Below, in pieces: positions 1 through 5,296 of a stretch of 8,266 nt of DNA. How positions within the stretch are numbered: the stretch's first letter is position 1; every line of letters starts with the position of its first letter. The DNA comes from a bacterium (GTDB lineage: Bacteria; AUK180; JAQVHJ01). The notes under the pieces were generated by a model that had not been told where the DNA came from, did not search any database, and saw only the letters and a list, made by a program, of their open reading frames with translations. The position numbers and the translations under genes were made by a program. The DNA is taken from the NCBI GenBank assembly GCA_028696285.1, contig JAQVHJ010000083.1:1-8266 (forward strand), given 5' to 3'.

Positions 1-828
1 AGCCATATCAGTATATCTCTTAATGAATGAAATGAAATATTCCTTCTCAGAATGATGAGATTTTAGACTTGTTATTTCAAGAAGAAGCTTGCCAAAAAAA
101 TCATAAGAAAAAATTCTATCTCTGAATATATTAGTATTTATTATATTATAAAATATTATAGTACCTATATATTTATATAATGTCTTTACAGAAACTAAAA
201 TGAAATTTCGCACATTGTTCTTTTTAATAAACTCTTTTATTCCGGAATCATTCTTACCTGTCTTTAAACTCTTTGTTCCCTCAACAGATAAAATCCCACC
301 CGCCTTTAAACTGCTTTTTAAAATATCTGAATCGAGAAAATAAAAATCACCCTTGCTGATATTCTTGGATTTCTCAAATTGAAGAACCTCACCCTTTTTC
401 AATTCAGTATCTCTCCATTCAATTCTAATCCCGCTACAGTCAAAACATTCCAATAACCTTTTTGATTTTCCGAGAAGAAAACATTTATAATCTTGGGTAT
501 GAAATATTTTCTCTATGATTTCATGAATTAAATTACGGTGATTTTCACTCCGCTCTATCAATAATGTCCTTTTACTGTCTATCGAATTGAAAAAGAAAAA
601 TTCCGAATTCTTAACTTTTATTTTATTAACTTCGAATTCTTTGCCGCGGAAATTAAAAGTAAAACTGCTGTTTTTCAAAAGGCCGGTCTTGATCTGTTTC
701 TTTAAAGCTGAATTAAAAATCTCTTCCGAAGGGATTCTTTTTCCTATTCCTATTGATAGCAATGCTTCCGGAAAAATTAAATTGAAATCTGAATCTGTTA
801 AAAAATTAGATTCTAATAACTTATCCAT
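1..828 (-). CDS. GAF-like domain protein, C-terminus beyond window edge (partial)
   Basis: An open frame of 276 codons runs from ATG at 828 to the window edge without a stop, so the C-terminal part is missing. GGAG lies 7 bases before the ATG, and the start overlaps the end of the racemase gene by 8 bases, so this is probably the fourth gene of the operon. Residues 1-80 are an unrecognised N-terminal region with an RGKEFEV segment. Residues about 90-255 read like a divergent GAF fold: a helix at 95-110, a DFYFLDSDILKSS segment near 161-173, then the FILVSVKTLYKYIGTIIFYN strand pair (209-228), and a final helix after FSYDFF (240-245). That is the usual 'hydrophobic strand, iG, strand, f..d..ll' end of a GAF domain. 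There is no signal peptide or membrane segment, so it is probably cytoplasmic. Composition is Lys/Ile/Phe-rich. A signalling output domain may lie beyond the edge. The GAF reading is inference; the frame itself is solid. Confidence 0.75.
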   Translation of the reverse strand, partial: MDKLLESNFLTDSDFNLIFPEALLSIGIGKRIPSEEIFNSALKKQIKTGLLKNSSFTFNFRGKEFEVNKIKVKNSEFFFFNSIDSKRTLLIERSENHRNLIHEIIEKIFHTQDYKCFLLGKSKRLLECFDCSGIRIEWRDTELKKGEVLQFEKSKNISKGDFYFLDSDILKSSLKAGGILSVEGTKSLKTGKNDSGIKEFIKKNNVRNFILVSVKTLYKYIGTIIFYNIINTNIFRDRIFSYDFFGKLLLEITSLKSHHSEKEYFISFIKRYTDMA

Positions 829-1519
829 TATTCTTCTCCAAATTTAAATAATTCATCAGAAACCTGCAATGCAGTTCAGATGTGTTATAGAGTTGTATCT
901 GATTAACCTCTTCTCCCAGGAGTAACGGAAGTTCTGTACAGCCCAATATAACGCCATCTATACCCTGAGGCAGAAGGCGGGTAATTATTCCTGTTATAAT
1001 TTCCCCTGATTCTTTCCGGAATATACCCAGGGCAAGTTCTTCAAAAATAATCGTGTTAATAATTCTGATATCTTCCTGAGAAGGAACCATTACTTCAATC
1101 GCTGACTTATAAAGGAAGTCTTTGTAATATTCTGAATTCATTGTAAATGCAGTACCTAATAAAACCACCTTCTTCCTCTCGTCTTTCTGAAGTGCACTTC
1201 TGACTGAATCAAGAATTGAAATCATGGGAACCTTTATCCTGTCTAATATTCTATTTAAAATAAAATGCGGGGTATTCGACGCTATTAAAGCAGCAGAAAT
1301 ATTATAAGCTGAGAATCTGTTCAAGGAGTTAATTAATAATTCTGATATTTCATCATACCTTCTTTGGGAAAGGAGCCCGGAGAATCTCTCTAAACTGATA
1401 CTTTCTATTACGATCTCAGGATGCTCGCCTCTGCTCTTGTAATATAACTCGTTTATTAACCGGTAATAATATATTGTCGACTGGTAGGATAATCCTCCTA
1501 AAATACCGATAGAACTCAT
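821..1519 (-). CDS. Aspartate/glutamate racemase family protein with Ser in the first catalytic position
   Basis: A 232-aa protein of the PLP-independent Asp/Glu racemase superfamily (RacD/YgeA type), about the usual family length. The N-terminus IGILGGLSYQST followed by YYYRLINE is the family's opening GG(M/L)S..ST..YY motif. The second catalytic site is intact as LGCTE (Cys194). At the first site the expected CNTxH reads SNTPH, with Ser81 (codon TCG at 1279-1277) for Cys. Such enzymes racemise using two facing residues, normally two cysteines. As I recall, E. coli YgeA has Thr there and is a racemase for L-Asp/L-Glu, so Ser need not mean inactivity. The C-terminal YNTSELH matches the family's Asp-Thr-x-x-x-His region with Asn for Asp. 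The gene starts one base after the HPP stop, with AAGGA 11 bases upstream, and its stop overlaps the next start. It is cytoplasmic. Family call is firm; substrate is unknown. Confidence 0.9.
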   Translation of the reverse strand: MSSIGILGGLSYQSTIYYYRLINELYYKSRGEHPEIVIESISLERFSGLLSQRRYDEISELLINSLNRFSAYNISAALIASNTPHFILNRILDRIKVPMISILDSVRSALQKDERKKVVLLGTAFTMNSEYYKDFLYKSAIEVMVPSQEDIRIINTIIFEELALGIFRKESGEIITGIITRLLPQGIDGVILGCTELPLLLGEEVNQIQLYNTSELHCRFLMNYLNLEKNNG

Positions 1520-1520
1520 T

Positions 1521-2021
1521 TTAAACCAGATCCTTTAATTTATGTCCGAATAAATTCCTTATTGAAGATAATAACAAGCCGCTTACTAGTATAAACAGGA
1601 TTGTCCATTCATTATAATGCTGAAATGCAAGACCAAGAGCTATCCCCGAAGCAGGCGGATGTTCAACATCTAATATCACCATTAGAAAGATTGATAACCC
1701 GACTCCTATCGAGGTGAAAATAACTCTTGATTCTAATTCACCGAAGATACTGTTGAAAAAATTTAAATTTACTATAAAATACGACATCAACATTCCACAT
1801 GCAGTCCCGATAAGGTAGCCTCCCATTATACTCCTCCGCCGGGCTGTCTTACTCCGTGGCATTACAAATAACAAAAAAATACTTGAACCGATTGACGCTA
1901 CAATAATAGGCGCGAACTGACCCATTACTGTTAATATAATAAAAGTGCAGATCGTCGCAAAAATACTTTGAAGGATATAATACTTTAAATTACTTTTAAA
2001 TTTCGGATCAAATATCTTCAT
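1521..2021 (-). CDS. HPP family integral membrane protein
   Basis: A 166-aa membrane protein of the HPP family, named for a His-Pro-Pro motif seen here at residues 121-123 in VEHPPASG. Hydrophobic segments lie at about 13-33, 37-55, 66-88, 100-118 and 138-153. The basic loop PRSKTARRRS (55-64), followed by GGYLIG, matches the conserved cytoplasmic loop between the second and third segments. Length fits single-domain members. The family is poorly characterised; a chloroplast member is reported to be involved in nitrite transport, but no substrate can be inferred here. The start ATG overlaps the threonine aldolase stop as ATGA, with only a weak purine-rich stretch upstream, so translation is probably coupled. 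Its place between two amino-acid enzymes suggests, without proving, a small-solute transport role. Confidence 0.88.
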   Translation of the reverse strand: MKIFDPKFKSNLKYYILQSIFATICTFIILTVMGQFAPIIVASIGSSIFLLFVMPRSKTARRRSIMGGYLIGTACGMLMSYFIVNLNFFNSIFGELESRVIFTSIGVGLSIFLMVILDVEHPPASGIALGLAFQHYNEWTILFILVSGLLLSSIRNLFGHKLKDLV

Positions 2022-3052
2022 CTTCGTTTCATTGAATCATTTTTAATTATTCCAAGCGCTCTCTTTACATCAGATAACGAAACATCATTGTGGAATACAA
2101 ACCTTACCTTATCATCATGACTTAAAGCTAATACCCCCTTCTTCTTCATCCTTAGGATAAAACTCTCTGCTGGCTCTTTTAAAGGTTTGAAATAAACCAT
2201 GTTTGTCTGAACACTTTTCATATCAATACTAAATTCACCCATCTCTCCGAGCGCTTTAGAAAATACTCTGGCCTTCGCATGATCATCTCCTAACCGTTTT
2301 GACATCTTCTTAATTGAGATAATCCCGCAAGCTGCAAGATATCCTGCCTGGCGCCAACCGCCTCCCAGAACTTTCCGAACGCGACGCGCATGGTCTATGA
2401 AATCAATGTCTCCTACAAGAATAGAACCGAGAGGGGAACAAAGACCCTTCGATAAACAGAACATCATACTGTCAAAGTATTTCGCATATTCCTTTACAGG
2501 TATTCCTGTCGCAGCCGAAGCATTGAAAATCCGGGCACCGTCAAGATGCATCTTGATATTTCTTTTTTGTGATAACTTTCTTACTTCCTGAATGTATTCC
2601 AACGGAAGTATCACACCTCCGGAATTATTGTGCGTATTCTCAAGACAGATTAAACCTGTCCTCGGATCGTGTATGTCATCATGCCGGATTGAATCACTTA
2701 TCTTTTCCAAAGACATGCAACCGTAACTTCCTTCTATTGTCCGGGTCTGTACTAAAGAATTCCAGGCCGCTCCACCAACTTCATACTTGAATATATGAGA
2801 ATCCTCTTCTATTATAATTTCTTCCCCGGGATTTGTATGAACGCGAATAGATATCTGATTCCCCATCGTTCCCGAACAAATAAATAACACACCTTGCTTT
2901 CCCGTTACTTTCTTTGCAAGCTCTTCTAATTCAATCACCGTAGGATCATCTCCTAATACGTCATCCCCTACTTTTGCTTTTGACATTGCTTCTATCATCT
3001 CTTTTGTCGGTCGCGTTACGGTATCACTCCTGAAATCAAAATATTCTTGCAC
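2018..3052 (-). CDS. ltaE: Low-specificity L-threonine aldolase (PLP-dependent)
   Basis: This fold-type-I PLP enzyme splits L-threonine or allo-threonine into glycine and acetaldehyde, in the cytoplasm. Numbering from the GTG start (344 aa), motifs in order are DFRSDTVTRPT (6-16), GDDVLGDDPTV (29-39), SGTMGNQ (60-66), EEDSHI with the PLP-stacking His86, LENTHN (137-142), HLDGAR (169-174) with Asp171 and Arg174, and FCLSKGLCSPLGS with the Schiff-base Lys202. A start at TTG 3091 would add 13 residues, but it lies within the promoter spacer (-35 at 3110-3105, -10 at 3087-3082). GTG at 3052 has AAGGAG (3065-3060) 7 bases upstream and gives the normal family N-terminus. It is first gene of the operon; its stop overlaps the HPP start. 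Family and catalytic residues are clear; whether it acts on threonine or another beta-hydroxy amino acid is not shown. Confidence 0.93.
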   Translation of the reverse strand: MQEYFDFRSDTVTRPTKEMIEAMSKAKVGDDVLGDDPTVIELEELAKKVTGKQGVLFICSGTMGNQISIRVHTNPGEEIIIEEDSHIFKYEVGGAAWNSLVQTRTIEGSYGCMSLEKISDSIRHDDIHDPRTGLICLENTHNNSGGVILPLEYIQEVRKLSQKRNIKMHLDGARIFNASAATGIPVKEYAKYFDSMMFCLSKGLCSPLGSILVGDIDFIDHARRVRKVLGGGWRQAGYLAACGIISIKKMSKRLGDDHAKARVFSKALGEMGEFSIDMKSVQTNMVYFKPLKEPAESFILRMKKKGVLALSHDDKVRFVFHNDVSLSDVKRALGIIKNDSMKRR

Positions 3053-3081
3053 TGCTCTTCTCCTTGTTTTTGAATACCTAA

Positions 3082-3110
3082 ATTCTAACAAATAATTTTT
3101 CGTTTGTCAA
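3082..3110 (-). promoter_or_regulatory. Sigma-70 promoter of the ltaE operon
   Basis: Reading leftward: -35 TTGACA (3110-3105), a 17-bp spacer, -10 TAGAAT (3087-3082). Transcription should start near 3075, giving a leader of about 20 bases before the GTG at 3052. The region upstream of the -35 box is AT-rich. Confidence 0.85.
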
Positions 3111-3418
3111 TTATTTATTTTTGATTTTATAAAATTCAATAAAAATAAAAAATATATTTTTTTTTATTTCTCCGCACATATTATTGATTATATTAATTTT
3201 AATTAATGTTATGTTTTCTTTTTCACCTTTCCTGAATTACTTATTTTATATTTCTTGTCGTTATTATTCGATTATATCGATGTTTATGATTTGCCGAAAC
3301 CGGCTGTGATTCCTATCTTTTTTTTAATTTTACACTTATATATTAATTATTTTTAATACTACAGTAACTTTGGACATTTTTCCGCTTATATTTATTTTTA
3401 ATTATTAGCATTTTTTAC
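3111..3418. other. AT-rich intergenic region between divergent promoters, no gene seen
   Basis: About 310 bases of very AT-rich DNA with long T runs separate the ltaE promoter from the promoter of the Lys-rich protein gene. I see no reading frame with a credible ribosome site on either strand. A weak GCCG-AAAC-CGGC hairpin (3293-3304) lies 12 bases before a T run and is not convincing as a terminator. The base composition suits curved DNA or an upstream activating region for the strong promoter at 3419, but nothing more specific can be shown. Confidence 0.6.
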
Positions 3419-3447
3419 TTGACTTTATTAATAAAATATATTATAAT
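3419..3447 (+). promoter_or_regulatory. Consensus-like promoter of the Lys-rich protein gene
   Basis: TTGACT (3419-3424), a 17-bp spacer, then TATAAT (3442-3447): one mismatch to the sigma-70 consensus. The expected start is near 3454, giving a leader of about 38 bases. AT-rich sequence lies upstream. Confidence 0.88.
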
Positions 3448-3465
3448 AAACTTGTAAATCTTAAA

Positions 3466-3486
3466 GAGCGAGAGCTCGCGAGGAGG
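3466..3486 (+). promoter_or_regulatory. Leader hairpin next to the Shine-Dalgarno AGGAGG
   Basis: Two alternative 4-bp stems can form: GAGC/GCTC closing a GAGA (GNRA) loop at 3466-3477, or GCGA/TCGC closing GAGC at 3468-3479. The full-strength AGGAGG (3481-3486) follows one base later and sits 6 bases before the ATG. The same layout, with different stem bases, recurs at 4053-4070. It may protect the mRNA 5' end or tune ribosome access; that is inference. Confidence 0.6.
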
Positions 3487-3492
3487 ATTCAC

Positions 3493-3780
3493 ATGGCGAA
3501 AACAACAGCTGCTAAAAAGACAGCTAAAAAACCGGCGGCGAAGAAGAAACCCGCTGTGAAGAAAGCCGCACCTAAGAAACCGGCTGTAAAGAAACCCGTA
3601 GCAAAGAAAAAACCTGCTGCAAAGAAACCTGCTGCAAAGAAAACTGTAGCAAAGAAGCCCGCAGTAAAAAAAGCTGCTCCAAAAAAGAAAGTCGTAAAGA
3701 AAAAAGGTTGCGCAAAGAAACCTGCTGTAAAGAAACCCGCTGCTAAAAAACCCGCTGCTAAAAAGACGACCAAAAAATAA
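3493..3780 (+). CDS. Histone H1/Hc-like lysine-rich repetitive DNA-binding protein
   Basis: A 95-aa protein with 41 Lys, 25 Ala and 12 Pro, no acidic or aromatic residues, and a single Cys (residue 73). It is built of short repeats of the kind KKPAAKK, KKPAVKK and KKAAPKK throughout, with no globular domain. This composition matches the C-terminal tail of eukaryotic histone H1 and bacterial H1-like proteins such as chlamydial Hc2 and AlgP-type tails, which bind DNA or RNA non-specifically and are probably disordered. The expected role is nucleoid or RNA compaction in the cytoplasm. It is monocistronic: consensus promoter at 3419, AGGAGG 6 bases before the ATG, terminator at 3805. Such strong signals predict high expression. 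Repetitive codons make the length prone to change by slippage. A 23-aa relative follows at 4076. The opposite strand holds a long open frame only because of the codon repetition. Confidence 0.9.
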   Translation: MAKTTAAKKTAKKPAAKKKPAVKKAAPKKPAVKKPVAKKKPAAKKPAAKKTVAKKPAVKKAAPKKKVVKKKGCAKKPAVKKPAAKKPAAKKTTKK

Positions 3781-3804
3781 AATTCTATTCTGAATTTTAA
3801 AGAT

Positions 3805-3840
3805 AAAAAAGGATCTCGATTTATTTCGGGATCCTTTTTT
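3805..3840 (+). terminator. Intrinsic terminator of the Lys-rich protein gene
   Basis: A 9-bp stem pairs 3811-3819 (GGATCTCGA, with one T-G wobble) with 3826-3834 (TCGGGATCC) around a 6-base loop. It is followed by TTTTTT (3835-3840) and preceded by AAAAAA (3805-3810), so it could also work on the opposite strand. Confidence 0.9.
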
Positions 3841-4003
3841 ATTCTCAGGGAAAAAAATTATTTTTAAAAAATAATGTGGATTTTTTGTTAAAAATAAAAT
3901 TTATAAAATTATTTTTTACCCTTTACAAAAATATTTTTTTAATAATCCCAACATTTCGATACTTACAGGTAAAAATATTTTTTTTAAAAAATCATTTTCC
4001 CTA
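3841..4003. other. AT-rich spacer with two identical A/T-tract motifs
   Basis: No gene is seen. The 14-base motif AAAAATATTTTTTT occurs at 3927-3940 and 3971-3984, 44 bp apart, or about four helical turns. The second copy lies 20 to 33 bases upstream of the -35 box at 4004, close to but slightly beyond the usual place of an UP element. Phased A/T tracts would bend this DNA; that is inference. Confidence 0.5.
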
Positions 4004-4032
4004 TTGACATTTATAGATAAATTATATATAAT
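4004..4032 (+). promoter_or_regulatory. Perfect-consensus promoter of the 23-aa peptide gene
   Basis: TTGACA (4004-4009), exactly 17 bp, TATAAT (4027-4032): an exact match to the sigma-70 consensus. The start is expected near 4039, about 37 bases before the ATG, nearly the same leader length as the 95-aa gene. Confidence 0.9.
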
Positions 4033-4052
4033 TAAATTGTAATTTTAAAAAT

Positions 4053-4070
4053 GGGCAGTCGCCCAGGAGG
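4053..4070 (+). promoter_or_regulatory. Leader hairpin abutting the Shine-Dalgarno AGGAGG
   Basis: GGGC (4053-4056) pairs with GCCC (4061-4064) around an AGTC loop. AGGAGG (4065-4070) follows directly and ends 5 bases before the ATG. The stem sequence differs from the one at 3466-3479, but stem length, loop size and position match. Confidence 0.6.
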
Positions 4071-4075
4071 CATTC

Positions 4076-4147
4076 ATGGCCAAAAAGACAGCTAAAAAAC
4101 CGGAAAAGAAAACCGAGAAAAAACCTGCCAAGAAATCCAAGAAATAA
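4076..4147 (+). CDS. 23-aa Lys-rich microprotein, truncated relative of the histone-like protein
   Basis: The peptide is MAKKTAKKPEKKTEKKP followed by AKKSKK: 12 Lys in 23 residues, with two Glu, unlike the larger protein. Its DNA from 4082 to 4103 is identical, in the same frame, to 3514-3535 of the 95-aa gene, so the two are related by duplication or slippage loss. A perfect promoter, an AGGAGG 5 bases from the ATG, and a strong terminator frame it as an independent gene producing a transcript of about 175 bases. A nucleic-acid-binding role is inferred from composition. The alternative is a structured small RNA that carries this reading frame; the intact ribosome site argues for translation. 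It is well below the usual length cutoff of gene finders. Confidence 0.72.
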   Translation: MAKKTAKKPEKKTEKKPAKKSKK

Positions 4148-4180
4148 TTGTTTACAATATTTCGATTTTGAGGAAGGGAA

Positions 4181-4214
4181 AGGAACCTGCCGCAAGGCAG
4201 GTTCCTTTTTTTTT
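4181..4214 (+). terminator. Strong intrinsic terminator after the 23-aa gene
   Basis: A perfect 11-bp stem pairs AGGAACCTGCC (4181-4191) with GGCAGGTTCCT (4196-4206) around a GCAA (GNRA) loop, followed by eight T (4207-4214). The stop codon of the opposing zinc-ribbon gene lies inside the T run, so the stem may also stop transcription from the other side, though the opposite strand has only a weak T stretch. Confidence 0.95.
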
Positions 4215-4383
4215 ACAGGCGATTTAACCTTTCTGTTTTTACTGCAGGGACGCATCCCAATACAGCTCCGCAATCACCACAAAAAATTAAAAGCACTTCA
4301 GTCTGCTCATAAGTACGTTTTGTAAATCGGAAATTTTCTGATTTACATCTCACGCAATTCGGAGTAACAATTTTAATATCCAT
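4213..4383 (-). CDS. Small zinc-ribbon protein (56 aa)
   Basis: The frame encodes 56 residues with two CxxC knuckles: CVRC (10-13) and CGDC (35-38), separated by 21 residues that read as a short beta hairpin (FRFTKRTYEQTEVLLIF). This is the classic zinc-ribbon layout; the C-terminal tail VPAVKTERLNRL is basic. It probably binds one zinc ion and may contact nucleic acid or a protein partner; no specific family is recognised. AGGAG (4394-4390) lies 6 bases before the ATG. A lone TATAAT (4421-4416) has no good -35 box, so the gene may be read from the promoter at 4656-4684 through the disrupted small gene upstream. It converges with the 23-aa peptide gene, and its stop lies in that gene's terminator. 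Short length makes it easy to miss, but ribosome site and Cys spacing make a chance frame unlikely. Confidence 0.78.
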   Translation of the reverse strand: MDIKIVTPNCVRCKSENFRFTKRTYEQTEVLLIFCGDCGAVLGCVPAVKTERLNRL

Positions 4384-4472
4384 TCTTCTCTCCTGTTTAA
4401 AATTAATCTCTTCATATTATACTGTATTTTCTGTTTCATTCTATTTACTTCAACTCCATCGGAAAAAAACAA

Positions 4473-4624
4473 TTATTCGTTATTAAAGTTATCAGGAAAT
4501 ATTTTATCATAGTTGATTCCTTTTTCTGAATAATCAAACACAGTTCTTTCCCAAATACTCCATACAGCTTTCCTTGAAAAACGGTAAAGATCAAACTAAT
4601 AAAGAATCGGGTCATTTCTCTCAA
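4473..4624 (-). pseudogene. Small frame-disrupted gene with intact promoter and ribosome site
   Basis: A full promoter (4684-4656) and AAGGAG lead to a TTG start at 4624. Its own frame gives MREMTRFFIS and then a doubtful hydrophobic tail, ending at 4445 (59 aa). From 4595 leftward the frame shifted by one base is much more protein-like: FDLYRFSRKAVWSIW, ERTVFDYSEKG and NYDKIFPDNFNNE, then TAA at 4475-4473. That frame also has lower GC at third positions. Upstream it meets a TAG at 4598-4596 and has no start codon. A single-base indel near 4596 would join MREMTRFFIS to FDLYRF and give a protein of about 50 aa. It is therefore most likely a recently frameshifted gene or an assembly error; the intact 59-aa frame is the alternative. 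No family is recognised. Confidence 0.45.
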
Positions 4625-4655
4625 ATTCTTTTCTCCTTGTAATTATACATGTTTT

Positions 4656-4684
4656 ATTATAAAATCATTAAAAAAGAAAGTCAA
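4656..4684 (-). promoter_or_regulatory. Minus-strand promoter of the small disrupted gene
   Basis: Reading leftward: TTGACT (4684-4679), 17 bp, TATAAT (4661-4656). Both hexamers equal those of the Lys-rich gene promoter at 3419. The expected start is near 4649, followed by AAGGAG and the TTG start at 4624. Confidence 0.85.
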
Positions 4685-4692
4685 GAATTTTA

Positions 4693-4722
4693 TTGATTTT
4701 TAAGGTTGTTTTATGTTATAAT
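4693..4722 (+). promoter_or_regulatory. Promoter of the SPFH operon
   Basis: TTGATT (4693-4698), 18-bp spacer, TATAAT (4717-4722). The start is expected near 4729. Its -35 box lies only 8 bp from the -35 box of the opposing promoter, so polymerase probably cannot occupy both at once. Confidence 0.75.
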
Positions 4723-4762
4723 TATTTTAACGGACTTTAATCGAAAAATAAAGGAGTGGTTG

Positions 4763-5278
4763 ATGAGCGAATTATCAGAGAAATTTAAAGGCAAGAGAAA
4801 CTGGATGGAAAAGGTGATTGAATACATTCCCGGATTCAACGGGTATCTTGATAAGAACCGCAGAAGAGAGGCGGATAAGGTTCTTCGCGATTTTTTAGTG
4901 GATAAATTCAATATAGAAAAGATCAACCTTGAGAATCTCCGTGAAGAATACACCAATGAAGGAAATCTGGAAGCTATAGGAAAAGTTGACAATCTAGTCC
5001 GGTTACTTGAAAAGATTCAGGATAAGATCAGATATGCTGACAGAGGGTATTCGGGTGTATTTGATGAGATAAAGATCGGCGAAGAAGAACTGGAGAAGCT
5101 TTATTCTTATGATTACTCAATGATAGAAGACCTGCAGAACATAAAAGGATTTGTTCAACAGCTTAAAGTTGAATATTCAAAGGAGACTGTTTCGAATATT
5201 GATAAAGCATTGAAAAGTCTTGACATCAAGATTGATGAAAGGAAAAACATCTTTATATCCTTGAGCGGAACTCAATAA
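4763..5278 (+). CDS. Helical 171-aa protein, first gene of the SPFH operon
   Basis: A 171-aa soluble protein rich in Lys, Glu, Asp and Ile, predicted mostly helical. Visible landmarks are IPGFNGYLDKNRRREADK (22-39), a charged helix with YTNEGNLEAIGKVDNLVRLLEKIQDKI (63-89), and YADRGYSGVFDEIKI (91-105), then further heptad-like helices. The 'IPG..GY..K..RR.ADK.LRD' opening resembles uncharacterised proteins often found beside SPFH genes, as I recall; I cannot name the family. There is no signal peptide, membrane span or catalytic motif. ATG at 4763 is chosen because AAGGAG (4751-4756) is 6 bases upstream; an earlier in-frame TTG at 4706 precedes the predicted transcription start. The SPFH gene begins 18 bases after its stop, so the two are co-transcribed and probably act together at a membrane or in a scaffold. 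Confidence 0.85.
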   Translation: MSELSEKFKGKRNWMEKVIEYIPGFNGYLDKNRRREADKVLRDFLVDKFNIEKINLENLREEYTNEGNLEAIGKVDNLVRLLEKIQDKIRYADRGYSGVFDEIKIGEEELEKLYSYDYSMIEDLQNIKGFVQQLKVEYSKETVSNIDKALKSLDIKIDERKNIFISLSGTQ

Positions 5279-5296
5279 AATAACGGGAGGCAATAA

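Noticed and set aside
587..847. 86-codon plus-strand frame
   Set aside because: Lies opposite the GAF-like gene, has no Shine-Dalgarno site and contains typical Lys/Leu/Ser shadow composition.
2397..2790. Two plus-strand frames of 64 and 73 codons
   Set aside because: Both are antisense to the conserved core of ltaE and have no start signals.
3209..3307. 32-aa plus-strand frame in the AT-rich gap
   Set aside because: No ribosome site or promoter fits, and composition follows the AT-rich background.
3489..3773. 94-codon minus-strand frame rich in Phe, Ala and Gly
   Set aside because: It is the mirror of the Lys/Ala/Pro codon repeats of the plus-strand gene; it lacks a ribosome site and its composition follows from AAG/AAA and GCx codons read backwards.
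4022..4273. 83-codon minus-strand frame across the 23-aa peptide gene
   Set aside because: It runs through the terminator hairpin, the peptide gene, its leader and promoter; these plus-strand signals and the 56-aa zinc-ribbon frame explain the sequence better.
4596..4598. TAG as pyrrolysine or readthrough codon in the disrupted gene
   Set aside because: That frame has no start codon upstream, so readthrough alone does not rescue it; a frameshift explains more.
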